Shown here: one piece after another, positions 41,997 through 52,375 of the stretch | How positions within the stretch are numbered: the stretch's first letter is position 1 | Layout: each line of letters begins with the position of its first letter | NCBI GenBank assembly: GCA_011800805.1 | Contig: MPNW01000217.1 | Coordinates: 1-64,000, forward strand | Length of the DNA: 64,000 nt | Origin: Hirudo medicinalis | Taxonomy: Eukaryota > Annelida > Clitellata > Hirudinida > Hirudinidae | Direction of reading: 5' to 3' | Notes under the pieces: generated by a model | What the model was told of the DNA's origin: nothing | The model's input: the letters and a program-made list of their open reading frames with translations, nothing else | Database searches by the model: none | Program-made: the position numbers and the translations under genes

Positions 41997-44528
41997 ATGT
42001 ATAAATATTTTGCATTACTACTCGCATTTTCATTCCCTTTATTTCTATTTGCACAAACCGATCGTTTCAAAACGGCATCGTTCTTAGTATCGGGTAATTG
42101 TGGATTGTGCAAAAGCCGCATCGAAGCTGCGGCAAAATCGGCAAAAGCTCAAACGGCAACGTGGGACAGCAAAACCCATCTTCTTACTATTAGCTACGAC
42201 AGTACAAAAACATCGCAAGAACATATTCAAGAGAAAATAGCGGCTGCAGGGCACGACAATGGCATTTATAAAGCCAGCGATGCGGCTTACAAAAAATTGT
42301 CGGAATGTTGCCATTACGACCGAACAAGCCCAACCACAGGAACCGATCAAGCACTTCATACCCTATCGGGTGTAGTATTTGAAGAAACCATTAAGGGAAA
42401 ACTAAATCCCGTATCAGGTGCCACCATCAGCAACCTGCACTCGCAAGAATACAGTGTCACCGACAGCCTAGGCGTTTTTAACATACAAACAGCCATACCT
42501 GCACAAGTGCTTATTAGCTACGTGGGTTTTGAACCAGATACCGTTAACCTTAGCAATAGCGACAACCTCACCATTGTTTTAAAAAATGCCGAAACCGGCA
42601 AACTAAAAGAAGTAATTGTAATGGCGCGCAACGGAAGCACGCGCGTATCTAGGTTTAGCACGCTCAATACATTGAACCTTGGTGCCAAAGAACTCAGCAA
42701 AGCAGCATGTTGTAATCTTTCCGAAAGCTTTGAAACCAGCCCCTCGGTAGATGTGAGTTATAGCGATGCCGTTACCGGTTTTAAACAAATTCAACTATTG
42801 GGGCTATCGGGCAGCTACACACAATTATTGACCGAAAACGTATCTGAAATAAGAGGACTGGCGGGCAGCTACGGACTTACCTTTATTCCGGGTCCTTGGT
42901 TAGAGTCCATTCAACTTACCAAAGGCATCGGTTCTGTAGTAAACGGATACGAAAGCATTGCCGGACAAATAAATGTAGAAGAAAAAAAACCCGACAATTC
43001 GGAAAAACTATATGTAAATATATATGCCAACAATATGAGCCGGCTGGAGGCCAATATCAATACTGCGCATAAACTGAACAACAAATGGAGTACGGCCTTG
43101 TTAGCACACGCCAACGGCACAACCATGAAAAACGATTTCAATAAAGATGGTTTTTTAGATATCCCCCTAGGCTACCAATACAACCTAGTAAACCGATGGA
43201 AATACATGACTGAAAACGGATGGATTGGTCAATTTTCCATCAAATACCTAAATGATAACAGAACAGGAGGACAGGTATATTTTAATAAAAAAACCGACCG
43301 ACTCACTACCCGACATTACGGAATAGAACTGAATGCAACACAATATGCCTTCACCGGAAAGTTGGGTTATGTTTTCCCGGGGCATAAGTATAAAAGTTTT
43401 GGATTGATATTTTCGGCCAATCAATATAATAACGATGCCTACTACGGACTTACACAATATGCGGGTCGGCAAAAAAGCACATACGCCAATCTAATCTACC
43501 AATCCATCATCAATAATACCAATCACAAATTCAAAACGGGTTTCAGTTTTAGCAACGAATATTACAACGAGCATTACAAACAACAAAGATTTTTACGCAA
43601 CGAAATAGTGCGCGGTGCCTTTTTTGAATACACTTACACTTATCCCGAAAAATTTACTGCTATTGCAGGCGTTCGCATAGATCAACACAATTTATACGGT
43701 CTTATTGCCACACCAAGAATACATCTGAAATACGACTTCACTCCCAAAACCAATTTAAGGTTTAGTGCCGGTTCGGGCTACAGAGTTGCCAATATACTGG
43801 CAGAAAACGCAAGTGTATTTGTAAGTGCACGGCAAATGGAAATCCTCTCTCCAACTAATTCATATGGCTACGGTCTGAAACCCGAAAAAGCCTGGAACTA
43901 TGGACTCAATCTTATACACAATTTTACATTAAACAACAGAAGAGGAAGCATTGCACTGGATGCGTATCAAACCCACTTTCAATCACAAACTGTTGTAGAT
44001 TTAGATGCCAATGCACAAAAAATACAATTCTACAACCTCAACGGGAAATCATACTCCACCAGCTTGCAAGCCGAACTAAACTACCAACCTTTAGAACGAT
44101 TAGATGTACGCATGGCCTACCGATGGTTAGACGCAAAAACCACCTACCACGGCACTTTAATGGAAAAACCATTTACAGCCAAACATAGAGCCTTCATTAA
44201 TTTGGCTTACGAAACCGAAAACAAATGGAAGTTTGATTATACTGCACAATGGCTCAGGAAAAAAAGATTACCCACTACCACAGGCAACCCCGCGGCGCAT
44301 CAAATGCTACAATATTCTCCTTCTTATTTTCAGATGGCAGCACAAGTTACCAAAGTATTTTCACCCTCGTTCGAACTATATGTGGGCGGCGAAAACCTAA
44401 CAGGCTACATACAGCGTTACGCCATTATAGATGCACAGCATCCTTTTGGCCCCTACTTTGACGGAGCCATGGCATGGGGGCCGGTTTTAGGAAGAATGAT
44501 TTATACGGGACTAAGATGGACACTATAA
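41997..44528 (+). CDS. TonB-dependent receptor with N-terminal heavy-metal-associated domain
   Basis: From MYKYFALLLAFSFPLFLFAQ (signal peptide) the protein has an HMA-like domain with the metal-binding pair GNCGLC (Cys35 and Cys38), a CC pair in SECCHYD, then a carboxypeptidase-regulatory-like domain (LHTLSGVVFEETIKGKLNPV). A TonB plug (SFETSPSVDVSYSDAVTGFK) and a 22-strand barrel end at TGLRWTL. About 843 residues. The fusion suggests a metal or metal complex as ligand, with copper the best guess given the HYC_CC_PP neighbour. The ATG at 41997 is chosen because it gives a proper signal peptide. Confidence 0.88.
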   Translation: MYKYFALLLAFSFPLFLFAQTDRFKTASFLVSGNCGLCKSRIEAAAKSAKAQTATWDSKTHLLTISYDSTKTSQEHIQEKIAAAGHDNGIYKASDAAYKKLSECCHYDRTSPTTGTDQALHTLSGVVFEETIKGKLNPVSGATISNLHSQEYSVTDSLGVFNIQTAIPAQVLISYVGFEPDTVNLSNSDNLTIVLKNAETGKLKEVIVMARNGSTRVSRFSTLNTLNLGAKELSKAACCNLSESFETSPSVDVSYSDAVTGFKQIQLLGLSGSYTQLLTENVSEIRGLAGSYGLTFIPGPWLESIQLTKGIGSVVNGYESIAGQINVEEKKPDNSEKLYVNIYANNMSRLEANINTAHKLNNKWSTALLAHANGTTMKNDFNKDGFLDIPLGYQYNLVNRWKYMTENGWIGQFSIKYLNDNRTGGQVYFNKKTDRLTTRHYGIELNATQYAFTGKLGYVFPGHKYKSFGLIFSANQYNNDAYYGLTQYAGRQKSTYANLIYQSIINNTNHKFKTGFSFSNEYYNEHYKQQRFLRNEIVRGAFFEYTYTYPEKFTAIAGVRIDQHNLYGLIATPRIHLKYDFTPKTNLRFSAGSGYRVANILAENASVFVSARQMEILSPTNSYGYGLKPEKAWNYGLNLIHNFTLNNRRGSIALDAYQTHFQSQTVVDLDANAQKIQFYNLNGKSYSTSLQAELNYQPLERLDVRMAYRWLDAKTTYHGTLMEKPFTAKHRAFINLAYETENKWKFDYTAQWLRKKRLPTTTGNPAAHQMLQYSPSYFQMAAQVTKVFSPSFELYVGGENLTGYIQRYAIIDAQHPFGPYFDGAMAWGPVLGRMIYTGLRWTL

Positions 44529-44561
44529 ATAAAACAAACCACAAGCGACACATGCTATTCT

Positions 44562-44593
44562 TTTGCCCCCCTCGTAATTGTTTAGTACTTTAG
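44562..44593 (+). promoter_or_regulatory. promoter of thrS
   Basis: A -33 TTTG (44562-44565) and -7 TACTTTAG (44586-44593, one mismatch to TAnnTTTG) are 20 nt apart, 25 nt upstream of the thrS ATG. Confidence 0.55.
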
Positions 44594-44618
44594 CACACTT
44601 AAAAACAGAACCCAGGTT

Positions 44619-46562
44619 ATGATTAATATTACTTTTCCTGATGGTGCCCAACGCGCTTACCCAGCAAACGTTTCGGCATTGGATGTGGCAAAATCAATTT
44701 CTGAAGGGCTGGCACGCAAGGTAATTGCCGCCAAAGTAAACGGCGAAGTGTGGGACGCCACCCGCCCCATCTCTACCGATGCGGAACTGATGCTACTGAC
44801 ATGGACCGACGCAGACGGGAAAAAAACCTTTTGGCACTCATCGGCACACCTCATGGCCGAAGCCGTAGAAGCCGCATTTCCCGGCGTAAAATTTTGGGTA
44901 GGTCCTGCGTTAGATACCGGCGGTTTTTACTACGATATGGACTTGGGAGACACGAAATTATCTGAAGACGATTTGGCCACGTTAGAAAAAAAGATGAACG
45001 AACTGGCCAAAAACAACAGCACTTTTCAGAGAAAAGAAATGCCAAAAGCCCAAGCCATTGAATACTTTACAGAAAAAGGCGATGAATACAAATTAGACTT
45101 ACTCAACAACCTGAATGATGGTGAAATTACCTTTTACACACAAGGCCATTTTACCGACCTATGCCGCGGACCACACATCCCCCACACCGGCATCATCAAA
45201 GCCATCAAACTTACCAACATAGCCGGTGCCTATTGGAAAAGCGATGAAAAAAACAAACAACTTACACGTGTGTATGGCATCACCTTCCCATCTCAAAAAG
45301 AACTGGACGAGTATTTGGTAATGTTAGAAGAAGCCAAAAAACGCGACCACCGCAAACTAGGCAAAGAGTTGGGCATCTTTACAATGGACGATATGGTGGG
45401 GCAAGGGCTACCCTTGTGGCTACCCAACGGTACCGTTATTATAGAGGAATTAGAAAAATTGGCCAAACAAACCGAAGAAGATGCCGGGTACAAAAGAGTG
45501 GTAACCCCACACATTGCCAAAGAAAGCATGTACCTCACCAGCGGACATCTTCCCTACTACGCCGATAGTATGTACCCACCTATGGAACTGGACGGAGAAA
45601 AATACTATTTAAAGGCCATGAACTGCCCGCACCACCACAAAATATTTGATGCAGAACCCAAAAGCTACCGCGACCTCCCCTACCGCATTGCCGAATACGG
45701 CACCTGCTACCGTTATGAGCAAAGCGGCGAACTGTTTGGCCTGATGCGCGTTCGTTGCCTACACATGAACGATGCGCATATTTACTGCGCCAAAGAACAG
45801 TTTGCCGACGAATTCCGCGCCGTAAACGAAATGTATTTGAAGTATTTCAAAATTTTTGGCATCGAAAAATACATCATGCGCCTCAGTTTACACGACCCCG
45901 AAAAATTGGGACAGAAATACATCAACGAACCCGAGCTATGGGTAGAAACCGAAGAACTGGTGCGCAATGTACTTATAGAAAGCAATATTCCTTTCGTAGA
46001 AGTAAAAGGTGAGGGCGCTTTTTACGGCCCGAAAATAGATGTACAAATATGGAGTGCCATTGGTAGAGAGTTTACCTTAGCTACCAACCAAGTAGATTTT
46101 GCACAGGGTCGCCGCTTCAAACTTAGCTTCACCAATCAAAACAACGAACCCGAAGTGCCCCTTATTATACACCGTGCACCATTGGGCACACACGAACGGT
46201 TTATCGGATTTTTATTAGAGCATTATGCAGGAAAATTCCCCGTATGGTTAGCACCCGTTCAAGTAAAAGTATTGCCCATCAGCGATAAATTTTTACCCTA
46301 CGCAGAAGACGTAAAAAGTAAACTGAAACAAGCCGGAGTACGTGCCGAAGTAGATGACAGAAACGAAAAAATAGGAAAAAAAATAAGAGATACCGAACTT
46401 CAAAAAGTACCCTACATGTTGGTAGTAGGCGAAAAAGAAATGAACAAAAACCAAGTATCTATCCGCAGACAAGGGAAAGGCGATGTCGGTGCTGTAACCG
46501 TCGATGAATTTACAACTACCATTCTGAAAGAAATAGAAAAAATGGCCGATAACGCACTTTAG
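44619..46562 (+). CDS. thrS: threonyl-tRNA synthetase
   Basis: The 647-residue class II synthetase has the TGS domain (MINITFPDGAQRAYPANVSA), the editing domain with HWHSSAHLMAEA-like FWHSSAHLMAEAVE, motif 2 (YRIAEYGTCYRYEQSGELFG), the zinc site MNCPHHHKIF, motif 3 (APLGTHERFIGFLLEHYAG) and an anticodon-binding domain. Unlike many genomes, infC-rpmI-rplT do not follow; a terminator and an unrelated gene pair do. Confidence 0.97.
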   Translation: MINITFPDGAQRAYPANVSALDVAKSISEGLARKVIAAKVNGEVWDATRPISTDAELMLLTWTDADGKKTFWHSSAHLMAEAVEAAFPGVKFWVGPALDTGGFYYDMDLGDTKLSEDDLATLEKKMNELAKNNSTFQRKEMPKAQAIEYFTEKGDEYKLDLLNNLNDGEITFYTQGHFTDLCRGPHIPHTGIIKAIKLTNIAGAYWKSDEKNKQLTRVYGITFPSQKELDEYLVMLEEAKKRDHRKLGKELGIFTMDDMVGQGLPLWLPNGTVIIEELEKLAKQTEEDAGYKRVVTPHIAKESMYLTSGHLPYYADSMYPPMELDGEKYYLKAMNCPHHHKIFDAEPKSYRDLPYRIAEYGTCYRYEQSGELFGLMRVRCLHMNDAHIYCAKEQFADEFRAVNEMYLKYFKIFGIEKYIMRLSLHDPEKLGQKYINEPELWVETEELVRNVLIESNIPFVEVKGEGAFYGPKIDVQIWSAIGREFTLATNQVDFAQGRRFKLSFTNQNNEPEVPLIIHRAPLGTHERFIGFLLEHYAGKFPVWLAPVQVKVLPISDKFLPYAEDVKSKLKQAGVRAEVDDRNEKIGKKIRDTELQKVPYMLVVGEKEMNKNQVSIRRQGKGDVGAVTVDEFTTTILKEIEKMADNAL

Positions 46563-46599
46563 TGCAGGTTTAGTTCTTGGGCAAAAGACGAAGGACAAT

Positions 46600-46636
46600 A
46601 CCCAAGTACGTCCACCGCATTTGGGTGTTTCTTTTT
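46600..46636 (+). terminator. thrS terminator with a competing upstream hairpin
   Basis: ACCCAA (46600-46605) pairs with TTGGGT (46621-46626), followed by GTTTCTTTTT. The same CCCAAG can instead pair with CTTGGG at 46576-46581. Confidence 0.6.
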
Positions 46637-46706
46637 AACCAACCACTCAAAAAATAGTATCATAAATTGAAGAGTTGCTCACCCCTCCCTATTTTCAAAT
46701 TTCCAC

Positions 46707-46907
46707 TCAATCACCATCTTCAAGTGTGAAAATTTCTTCAACCGGCTTACCAAATACTTTTGCAGTTTTTAATGCCAAAACGGTAGATGGCACATACTTA
46801 TTGGCCTCCATTGCATTAACGGTCTGCCTACTAACTGCCACTTTCTTTGCCAATTCTTCTTGTGTCAGATTCTTAATGGCCCGTTCTACTTTAATGTTGT
46901 TTTTCAT
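46707..46907 (-). CDS. small XRE-family regulator
   Basis: The whole 66-residue product is one helix-turn-helix (MKNNIKVERAIKNLTQEELA, VSRQTVNAMEANKYVPS, VFGKPVEEIFTLED). It resembles the YozG/CroCI-like solo regulators paired with a membrane protein. It overlaps the 3' end of the membrane-protein gene by 17 bp, so the two are coupled. Target genes are unknown; autoregulation of the pair is likely. Confidence 0.88.
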   Translation of the reverse strand: MKNNIKVERAIKNLTQEELAKKVAVSRQTVNAMEANKYVPSTVLALKTAKVFGKPVEEIFTLEDGD

Positions 46908-47373
46908 CTGATCCAGTTTTCGAATTTTTATACAAAACGTAATTAAATCTTACAATGAAAATTATTAAAACAGTAAACATGTTATACGTCATAACAAGGA
47001 AAAAGCCCATACCGTATATAAACAGAAAACTCAGAAGCAATAAAAAATAATTCACCCAAACAGCCCACAGTAAAGATGATAATCGAAGATTTGAAATAAA
47101 CTCGTCTTCGCATTTTTCTTTTGAAAAGCTTACCAGCACTGCACCCACAATAAACAAAACGCCGACAAGCGTTCTTGTAATATCAGTTTCAACTATGGAA
47201 AAGTGTCGGCTTTTTTCAAAAAATTCATCGCTAAAGACGGCAAATACTTTGGCTTTAACAGGGAGTGATTCAAAATTGGTAAAACTTAAAAAAAGACCCA
47301 CAATTGCAGCCGGTATCAAAATACACCAACCAACAATTTTAAACTTATTGGGTAATAATAATTTGTTTGACAT
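46891..47373 (-). CDS. integral membrane protein paired with the XRE regulator
   Basis: The 160 residues have four predicted membrane segments (VGWCILIPAAIVGLFLSF, TLVGVLFIVGAVLVSF, LWAVWVNYFLLLLSFLFIYG, FFLVMTYNMFTVLIIFIVRF) and charged loops. There are no catalytic motifs I recognise. In Bacteroidota such proteins commonly precede a small XRE regulator, as here. The combination looks like a self-contained regulatory pair of unknown signal. Confidence 0.75.
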   Translation of the reverse strand: MSNKLLLPNKFKIVGWCILIPAAIVGLFLSFTNFESLPVKAKVFAVFSDEFFEKSRHFSIVETDITRTLVGVLFIVGAVLVSFSKEKCEDEFISNLRLSSLLWAVWVNYFLLLLSFLFIYGMGFFLVMTYNMFTVLIIFIVRFNYVLYKNSKTGSDEKQH

Positions 47374-47738
47374 AATTTTTTGATTTTCACAAATATAACG
47401 TATATTTCACACAATGTAAAATATTTTTTACTTTTTGTAAAATATTTATATCGAAAAAATAATATAAAATTTTTCCATTGAGTCGCCCCATGCAAAGTAT
47501 TTTTTTTGTTGCTTGAGAACCCCTACCTTCGGCAAGCTGAAATATGAAGTAACAATAAATCAAGGGCTAATAGGTGATTGCTGTAATATAATTGACAAAA
47601 TATTCATAACTACAACACGATGGAATTAATTTTTTTTGCCGTAAAAATAGAAAAAGACGGTACATGTTTTTATTAATTGAGCAGTTAACCTACCCCCTTC
47701 CGATTGTCTATTCACTTTAAAAATCAAATCAATTATTT
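47374..47738. other. 365-bp AT-rich upstream region of susC
   Basis: Very AT-rich non-coding DNA separates the membrane-protein gene from susC. I see no palindrome, riboswitch or complete promoter. Regulatory sites for susCD would be expected here but cannot be assigned. Confidence 0.4.
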
Positions 47739-50700
47739 ATGAGAAGTAGCTTACTTACACTATGCTGTATTTTGGGCATTCATTCAGGATTGCTTGCGCA
47801 AGCCCGCCAGCTAAAAGGTACTGTCAAAGACCCTTCAGGTATTGGAATTGCCTCTGCATCCATCACCCTAAAAGGAACCGGTCAAACGATGATAAGCGAC
47901 AAAGAAGGCGCATTCACTATCTCCTTACCATCGGGTACCGTTATTTTGGAAGTATCGTCCATGGGGTATGTAACCAAAACAGTTTCTATTAGTCCTGATC
48001 AAACAAGTATCAATATCGTACTTGATGTGTCGGGAAAAGATCTTTCAGAAGTAGTAGTAACCGCACTGGGTATAAAACGCGACAAAAAAACATTGTCCTA
48101 CTCGTCTCAACAAGTAGATGGTGCCGAATTGAGAAAAACATCGCAAACGAACTTTATGGATGCTATGAATGGGAAAGTGGCAGGTATCGACATTAAAGTA
48201 AGCAGCTCCGGAGCGGGTGGATCTACCAGAGCAGTATTGCGCGGAAACCATTCGCTTACCAGCCTTAGCGAGCCGTTGTATGTAATAGATGGCGTGCCTA
48301 TGGTAAATAATAAAGGCGAGCAACCCGGTATGTGGGGCGGAAATGATAAAGGCGATGGCCTGTCTCAGCTAAACCCCGATGACATAGAAAGTGTAAACGT
48401 GCTGAAAGGAGCCAACGCATCTATCCTATACGGTAGCCAAGGTGCCAATGGTGTCGTATTGATTACCACAAAAAAAGGAAAAGTAGGAAAAGTGAGTATT
48501 GCTTTTAACTCCAGTGCCACTTTCGATCAGGTAAGCGATATTCCTAAATTGCAGTTTAGATATGGAAGCGAAGGAGGTGCCGTTGAAAGCTGGTCGTACA
48601 AAAAAGAAAACCACCCAAGTAACTATGTGAAAGATTTTTTTCAAACCGGAAAAAGCCTTATCAACTCTATTTCGTTAAGCAAAGGTAACGACAACACACT
48701 GGTGTATTTTTCTTATGCCAACACCTACGCAGAAGGAGTGGTGCCTAACAATAAATACCAAAAAAACAATCTTTCCTTTAAACAATCTACCCAACTTTTC
48801 AACGACAAGATAACGGTAAGTTCCAATATCATGCTTTCGTCCGAACAAACCAATAACCGACTCGCCGGCGGATACTATCTTAATCCACTTACCGGATTGT
48901 ACATGTTTCCCCGAGATAAAAATTTTGACGAGTATAAAAACAACTATCAGGTATTTGATAAAGACAGAAATATGTACGTGATGAATTGGTTTGTAAATAA
49001 TCACATTCAGTCGAACCCGTATTGGATATTGAATAATGAACCCAAGACAGATAAAGTACAAAGAGCTATCACCAATGTACAGATAGATTGGAACATAGTT
49101 AAAAACCTCAACTTCATGGCAAGAGGTACTTACGACTACGCCATGAAGTCTTACGACCAGCGAGATGCAGCCGGATCGAATCCTACCAACGTGTCCCCCA
49201 ATGGTAGATGGGATTATAGTAAGTTTACCGACAAATCGGGATATTTTGATGGGATTGTAAAGTACAACAATTCTTTCGGTTCATTTGCATTGGATGTGAT
49301 GGCGGGAGGCAGCTATCAACAAAGCGTGTTCGGCGATGGTGTGTCCGTGAACAATGGTACTACACCATTATTATATCCCAATGTGTTTACATTTCAAAAC
49401 ATGCCACCCAATGTGATGATCAATTCTACCTTTGATGGAAGGCGAATCAAGCAGGGACTTTTCGGAAATGTACAATTAGGTTTCAAAGAAATGCTATTTC
49501 TCGACCTTGCTGGAAGAAACGACTGGTCATCCACCTTGGCAAAAACCGGCAACCAGTCTTACTTTTATCCGGCAGTAGGTATCTCGGCTATTTTAAACCA
49601 ATTGATAAAAATGCCTGAATTTATTTCCCTTGCCAAAATACGTGCATCCAACTCTACTACGGCCAACGATGTACCCTTCAATGTGGTAAGCCCTGCCAAC
49701 ACTATTAGCTCGCCACTTGGGGGCATCAATCCAAGCACTCAAGTGCCATTTACGAATCTGAAACCCGAAATGATAAAGAGCAGAGAGTTGGGAATGGAAT
49801 GGCGTTTTCTGAAAAATAGAATCGGCCTCGACCTTACCTATTACGATGCCATAAGCACCAACCAATTTCTCACACTTCCTGCACCATCCGGTTCGGGATA
49901 TACTTTTTATTTTATAAATGCCGGTAAAATTGTAAACAAAGGTTTTGAAGCTACGTTAGATGCAAAACCAATAGATAACGAACATTTTAATTGGAAAACC
50001 AGTCTCAACTATTCTACTAATACTAACAGAATCGTAGCGCTCATTCCCGATCAGCCCAATTACCAGGTAGAGCTCGGCAGTTCCGAAGGATACACTTCCG
50101 TGGTAAAAACTGGCGGCTCTATCAACGACTTGTGGGTATACAAGTTTAAAAGAAACGATAAAGGACAAATTCTTTTAAGTAGCAACAAAAATGTGCCCGT
50201 AAAAACAGATAAAATAGAATTAGCCGGCAACCTCAATCCCAAGTTCAGCCTTGGGTGGAATAATAATTTCAGTTACAAAAACATTTCATTAAACATCCTC
50301 ATCGCCGGAAAGTTCGGCGGAAAAGTATTTAGCCAAACAGAATCTATATTAGATGGTGCAGGCGTTTCGGATAGAACAGCAACCGCTAGGGATTTGGGAT
50401 ATGTAAATATAAACGGAATCAACGGTACCACACCGGTTACACAAATAGATCCTAAAATATACTATCAAGCTATTGGCGACAGAAACGGAATTGGTGAACC
50501 TTATGTGTATGATAGAACCAATGTACGGTTGAGCCAACTGTCATTTGCCTACAATTTTAACGTACAAAAATTAGGCTGGCCTATCAAAGAAGCCAGTGTT
50601 TCGATCATCGGAAGAAACCTGTTCTTTTTCGTAAAAAAAGCACCCTTCGACCCTGAATACGCACTTAGTACCAATCTCAGCAGCCAGTCGCTCGACAATT

Positions 50701-50753
50701 TTATGGTGCCTGCCACAAGAACCTATGGTTTAAACCTGAAGCTCACATTCTAA
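47739..50753 (+). CDS. SusC/RagA-family TonB-linked outer-membrane protein
   Basis: The 1004-residue importer has a signal peptide (LLTLCCILGIHSGLLAQ), a carboxypeptidase-regulatory-like domain (RQLKGTVKDPSGIGIASASI), the plug with the SusC signature DLSEVVVTALGIKRDKKTL and ALRG-like RAVLRGNHSL, then a 22-strand barrel ending in NLKLTF. SusC-type barrels form the transport half of glycan, peptide or other nutrient complexes. There is no glycosidase, sensor or sigma/anti-sigma pair next to it, so the substrate is open. Confidence 0.95.
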   Translation: MRSSLLTLCCILGIHSGLLAQARQLKGTVKDPSGIGIASASITLKGTGQTMISDKEGAFTISLPSGTVILEVSSMGYVTKTVSISPDQTSINIVLDVSGKDLSEVVVTALGIKRDKKTLSYSSQQVDGAELRKTSQTNFMDAMNGKVAGIDIKVSSSGAGGSTRAVLRGNHSLTSLSEPLYVIDGVPMVNNKGEQPGMWGGNDKGDGLSQLNPDDIESVNVLKGANASILYGSQGANGVVLITTKKGKVGKVSIAFNSSATFDQVSDIPKLQFRYGSEGGAVESWSYKKENHPSNYVKDFFQTGKSLINSISLSKGNDNTLVYFSYANTYAEGVVPNNKYQKNNLSFKQSTQLFNDKITVSSNIMLSSEQTNNRLAGGYYLNPLTGLYMFPRDKNFDEYKNNYQVFDKDRNMYVMNWFVNNHIQSNPYWILNNEPKTDKVQRAITNVQIDWNIVKNLNFMARGTYDYAMKSYDQRDAAGSNPTNVSPNGRWDYSKFTDKSGYFDGIVKYNNSFGSFALDVMAGGSYQQSVFGDGVSVNNGTTPLLYPNVFTFQNMPPNVMINSTFDGRRIKQGLFGNVQLGFKEMLFLDLAGRNDWSSTLAKTGNQSYFYPAVGISAILNQLIKMPEFISLAKIRASNSTTANDVPFNVVSPANTISSPLGGINPSTQVPFTNLKPEMIKSRELGMEWRFLKNRIGLDLTYYDAISTNQFLTLPAPSGSGYTFYFINAGKIVNKGFEATLDAKPIDNEHFNWKTSLNYSTNTNRIVALIPDQPNYQVELGSSEGYTSVVKTGGSINDLWVYKFKRNDKGQILLSSNKNVPVKTDKIELAGNLNPKFSLGWNNNFSYKNISLNILIAGKFGGKVFSQTESILDGAGVSDRTATARDLGYVNINGINGTTPVTQIDPKIYYQAIGDRNGIGEPYVYDRTNVRLSQLSFAYNFNVQKLGWPIKEASVSIIGRNLFFFVKKAPFDPEYALSTNLSSQSLDNFMVPATRTYGLNLKLTF

Positions 50754-50772
50754 CGACATAAAATATCAATCA

Positions 50773-52350
50773 ATGAAAAAGTTATTACTTCCTATATTAT
50801 TTGTTGGACTATTGCTATCCTCTTGTACAAAAAACTTTAGGGAAGCCAATCAGAATCCTACTCAAATTACCGACGAATCACTAACTCAAGACTTTAACCA
50901 CATTGGTGCTTATTTTCAAGGGATGCTCTCCAATCTTTTTGGCGATCAAATAGAAGACAATTTAGTACACGATGCCTTCGTTCGCCATTTGGCAACGCCC
51001 ACTCCATTTGTAGGCGGCATTAATAATACTACTTACGTAGTTACATGGAACATATATTGGGGTAGGGTTTACGGAAGCGTAATGGCACCTGCCAAACAAG
51101 CCATAGAAAAGGCCGATGCCGGAAAGTACGCCGTATTTGCAGCATGGGCCAAACTCATCAAAGTGTTGGCCATCTCAAGACTCACCGTATATCACGGCCC
51201 TGTTATTTATTCTAAGTACGGTCAAAAAACAGCCGGTTCTGTTGCATACGATAAAGAGTCCGACTTGTACGATTTGTTGTTTAAACAATTAGATACCATA
51301 CAAAAAGTTTTTAGCGAAAACCCCGCCTATCTATCACTTACAAAGTTTGATGCCAGTTACAAAGGTGATGTAAAACAGTGGAGTAAATTGGTTAATTCCA
51401 TTCGTTTAAGATTGGCCATTCGCCTGTCTAAAATAGCACCGGCAATAGCCAAAACCCAAGGAGAGAAGGCACTGAGCGACCCTTCGGGTTTAATCACAAC
51501 CAATGCCGACAACTTCCTCATATCGCTTTATGGAAAAGAACTGCCTTTGGCAAGAATATGTTTTCTTTGGGACGATACCAGAATGGATGCCGCTATGGAA
51601 TCTTTCTTAGGCGGGTTAAAAGATGGAAGGGTATCCTCCTTCTTTTCGCCAGTGGCCGATGCTGATGCTACACTTGTGGCCGATCATCCCGAGTTTAAGT
51701 ACAAAGGAATCAGAAGCGGAGCCTATCTTACAGCCAAAGGCGAACGCACCCCTTATTCAAAAGTGAGCAATAATTTCAACAGCGTTACCAACCGTCGGTT
51801 TATGACGGCTGCTGAAGTGGCTTTTCTAAAAGCCGAAGCGGCTCTGCGCGGCTGGATCGGTGCAGGTAATGCAAAGGATAATTACGAAAATGGAATAAGG
51901 TTATCTTTTGCAGATTGGGCTGCGCCGGGCGTAGATGCTTATTTGACCAACGCAACCAACAAGCCGTGGGACTACGTAGATCCGAAAGATGCAAGAAATA
52001 ATTTTACCTCACGTTCTACCATTACCGTGGCTTGGAACGATGCCGATCCGGCTGAATTGAAATTAGAAAAAATTATAACTCAAAAATGGATTGACGGGTT
52101 TACCAATTCCTTAGAATCATGGGTAGATCATAGAAGAACCGGCTATCCCAAGCTACCCTACAATGCAAAAAATGACAGCAACGACACTTGGGGGGTGATA
52201 CTCGCAAACGACTTCTTAAAAAGAATGCCTTTTGTAAACCGAGAAAGAAGCGGTAACCCTGATGGCGTGAAAGGCGCAATCGAACAGTTGGGCGGTCCCG
52301 ATTTGATCAGCACTCGGCTGTGGTGGGATACCGGAACCGGCAATTTTTAA
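50773..52350 (+). CDS. SusD/RagB-family lipoprotein
   Basis: The 525-residue surface lipoprotein starts MKKLLLPILFVGLLLSSCTK, with Cys in the lipobox. It has the helical SusD-like_2 pattern (FNHIGAYFQGMLSNLFGDQI, RFMTAAEVAFLKAEAALRGW, IITQKWIDGFTNSLESWVDH). It binds ligand over the SusC barrel. It begins 19 nt after susC, so the two are co-expressed. A terminator follows. Confidence 0.94.
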   Translation: MKKLLLPILFVGLLLSSCTKNFREANQNPTQITDESLTQDFNHIGAYFQGMLSNLFGDQIEDNLVHDAFVRHLATPTPFVGGINNTTYVVTWNIYWGRVYGSVMAPAKQAIEKADAGKYAVFAAWAKLIKVLAISRLTVYHGPVIYSKYGQKTAGSVAYDKESDLYDLLFKQLDTIQKVFSENPAYLSLTKFDASYKGDVKQWSKLVNSIRLRLAIRLSKIAPAIAKTQGEKALSDPSGLITTNADNFLISLYGKELPLARICFLWDDTRMDAAMESFLGGLKDGRVSSFFSPVADADATLVADHPEFKYKGIRSGAYLTAKGERTPYSKVSNNFNSVTNRRFMTAAEVAFLKAEAALRGWIGAGNAKDNYENGIRLSFADWAAPGVDAYLTNATNKPWDYVDPKDARNNFTSRSTITVAWNDADPAELKLEKIITQKWIDGFTNSLESWVDHRRTGYPKLPYNAKNDSNDTWGVILANDFLKRMPFVNRERSGNPDGVKGAIEQLGGPDLISTRLWWDTGTGNF

Positions 52351-52375
52351 ATGTACATCGCATTTCAATAAAAAA

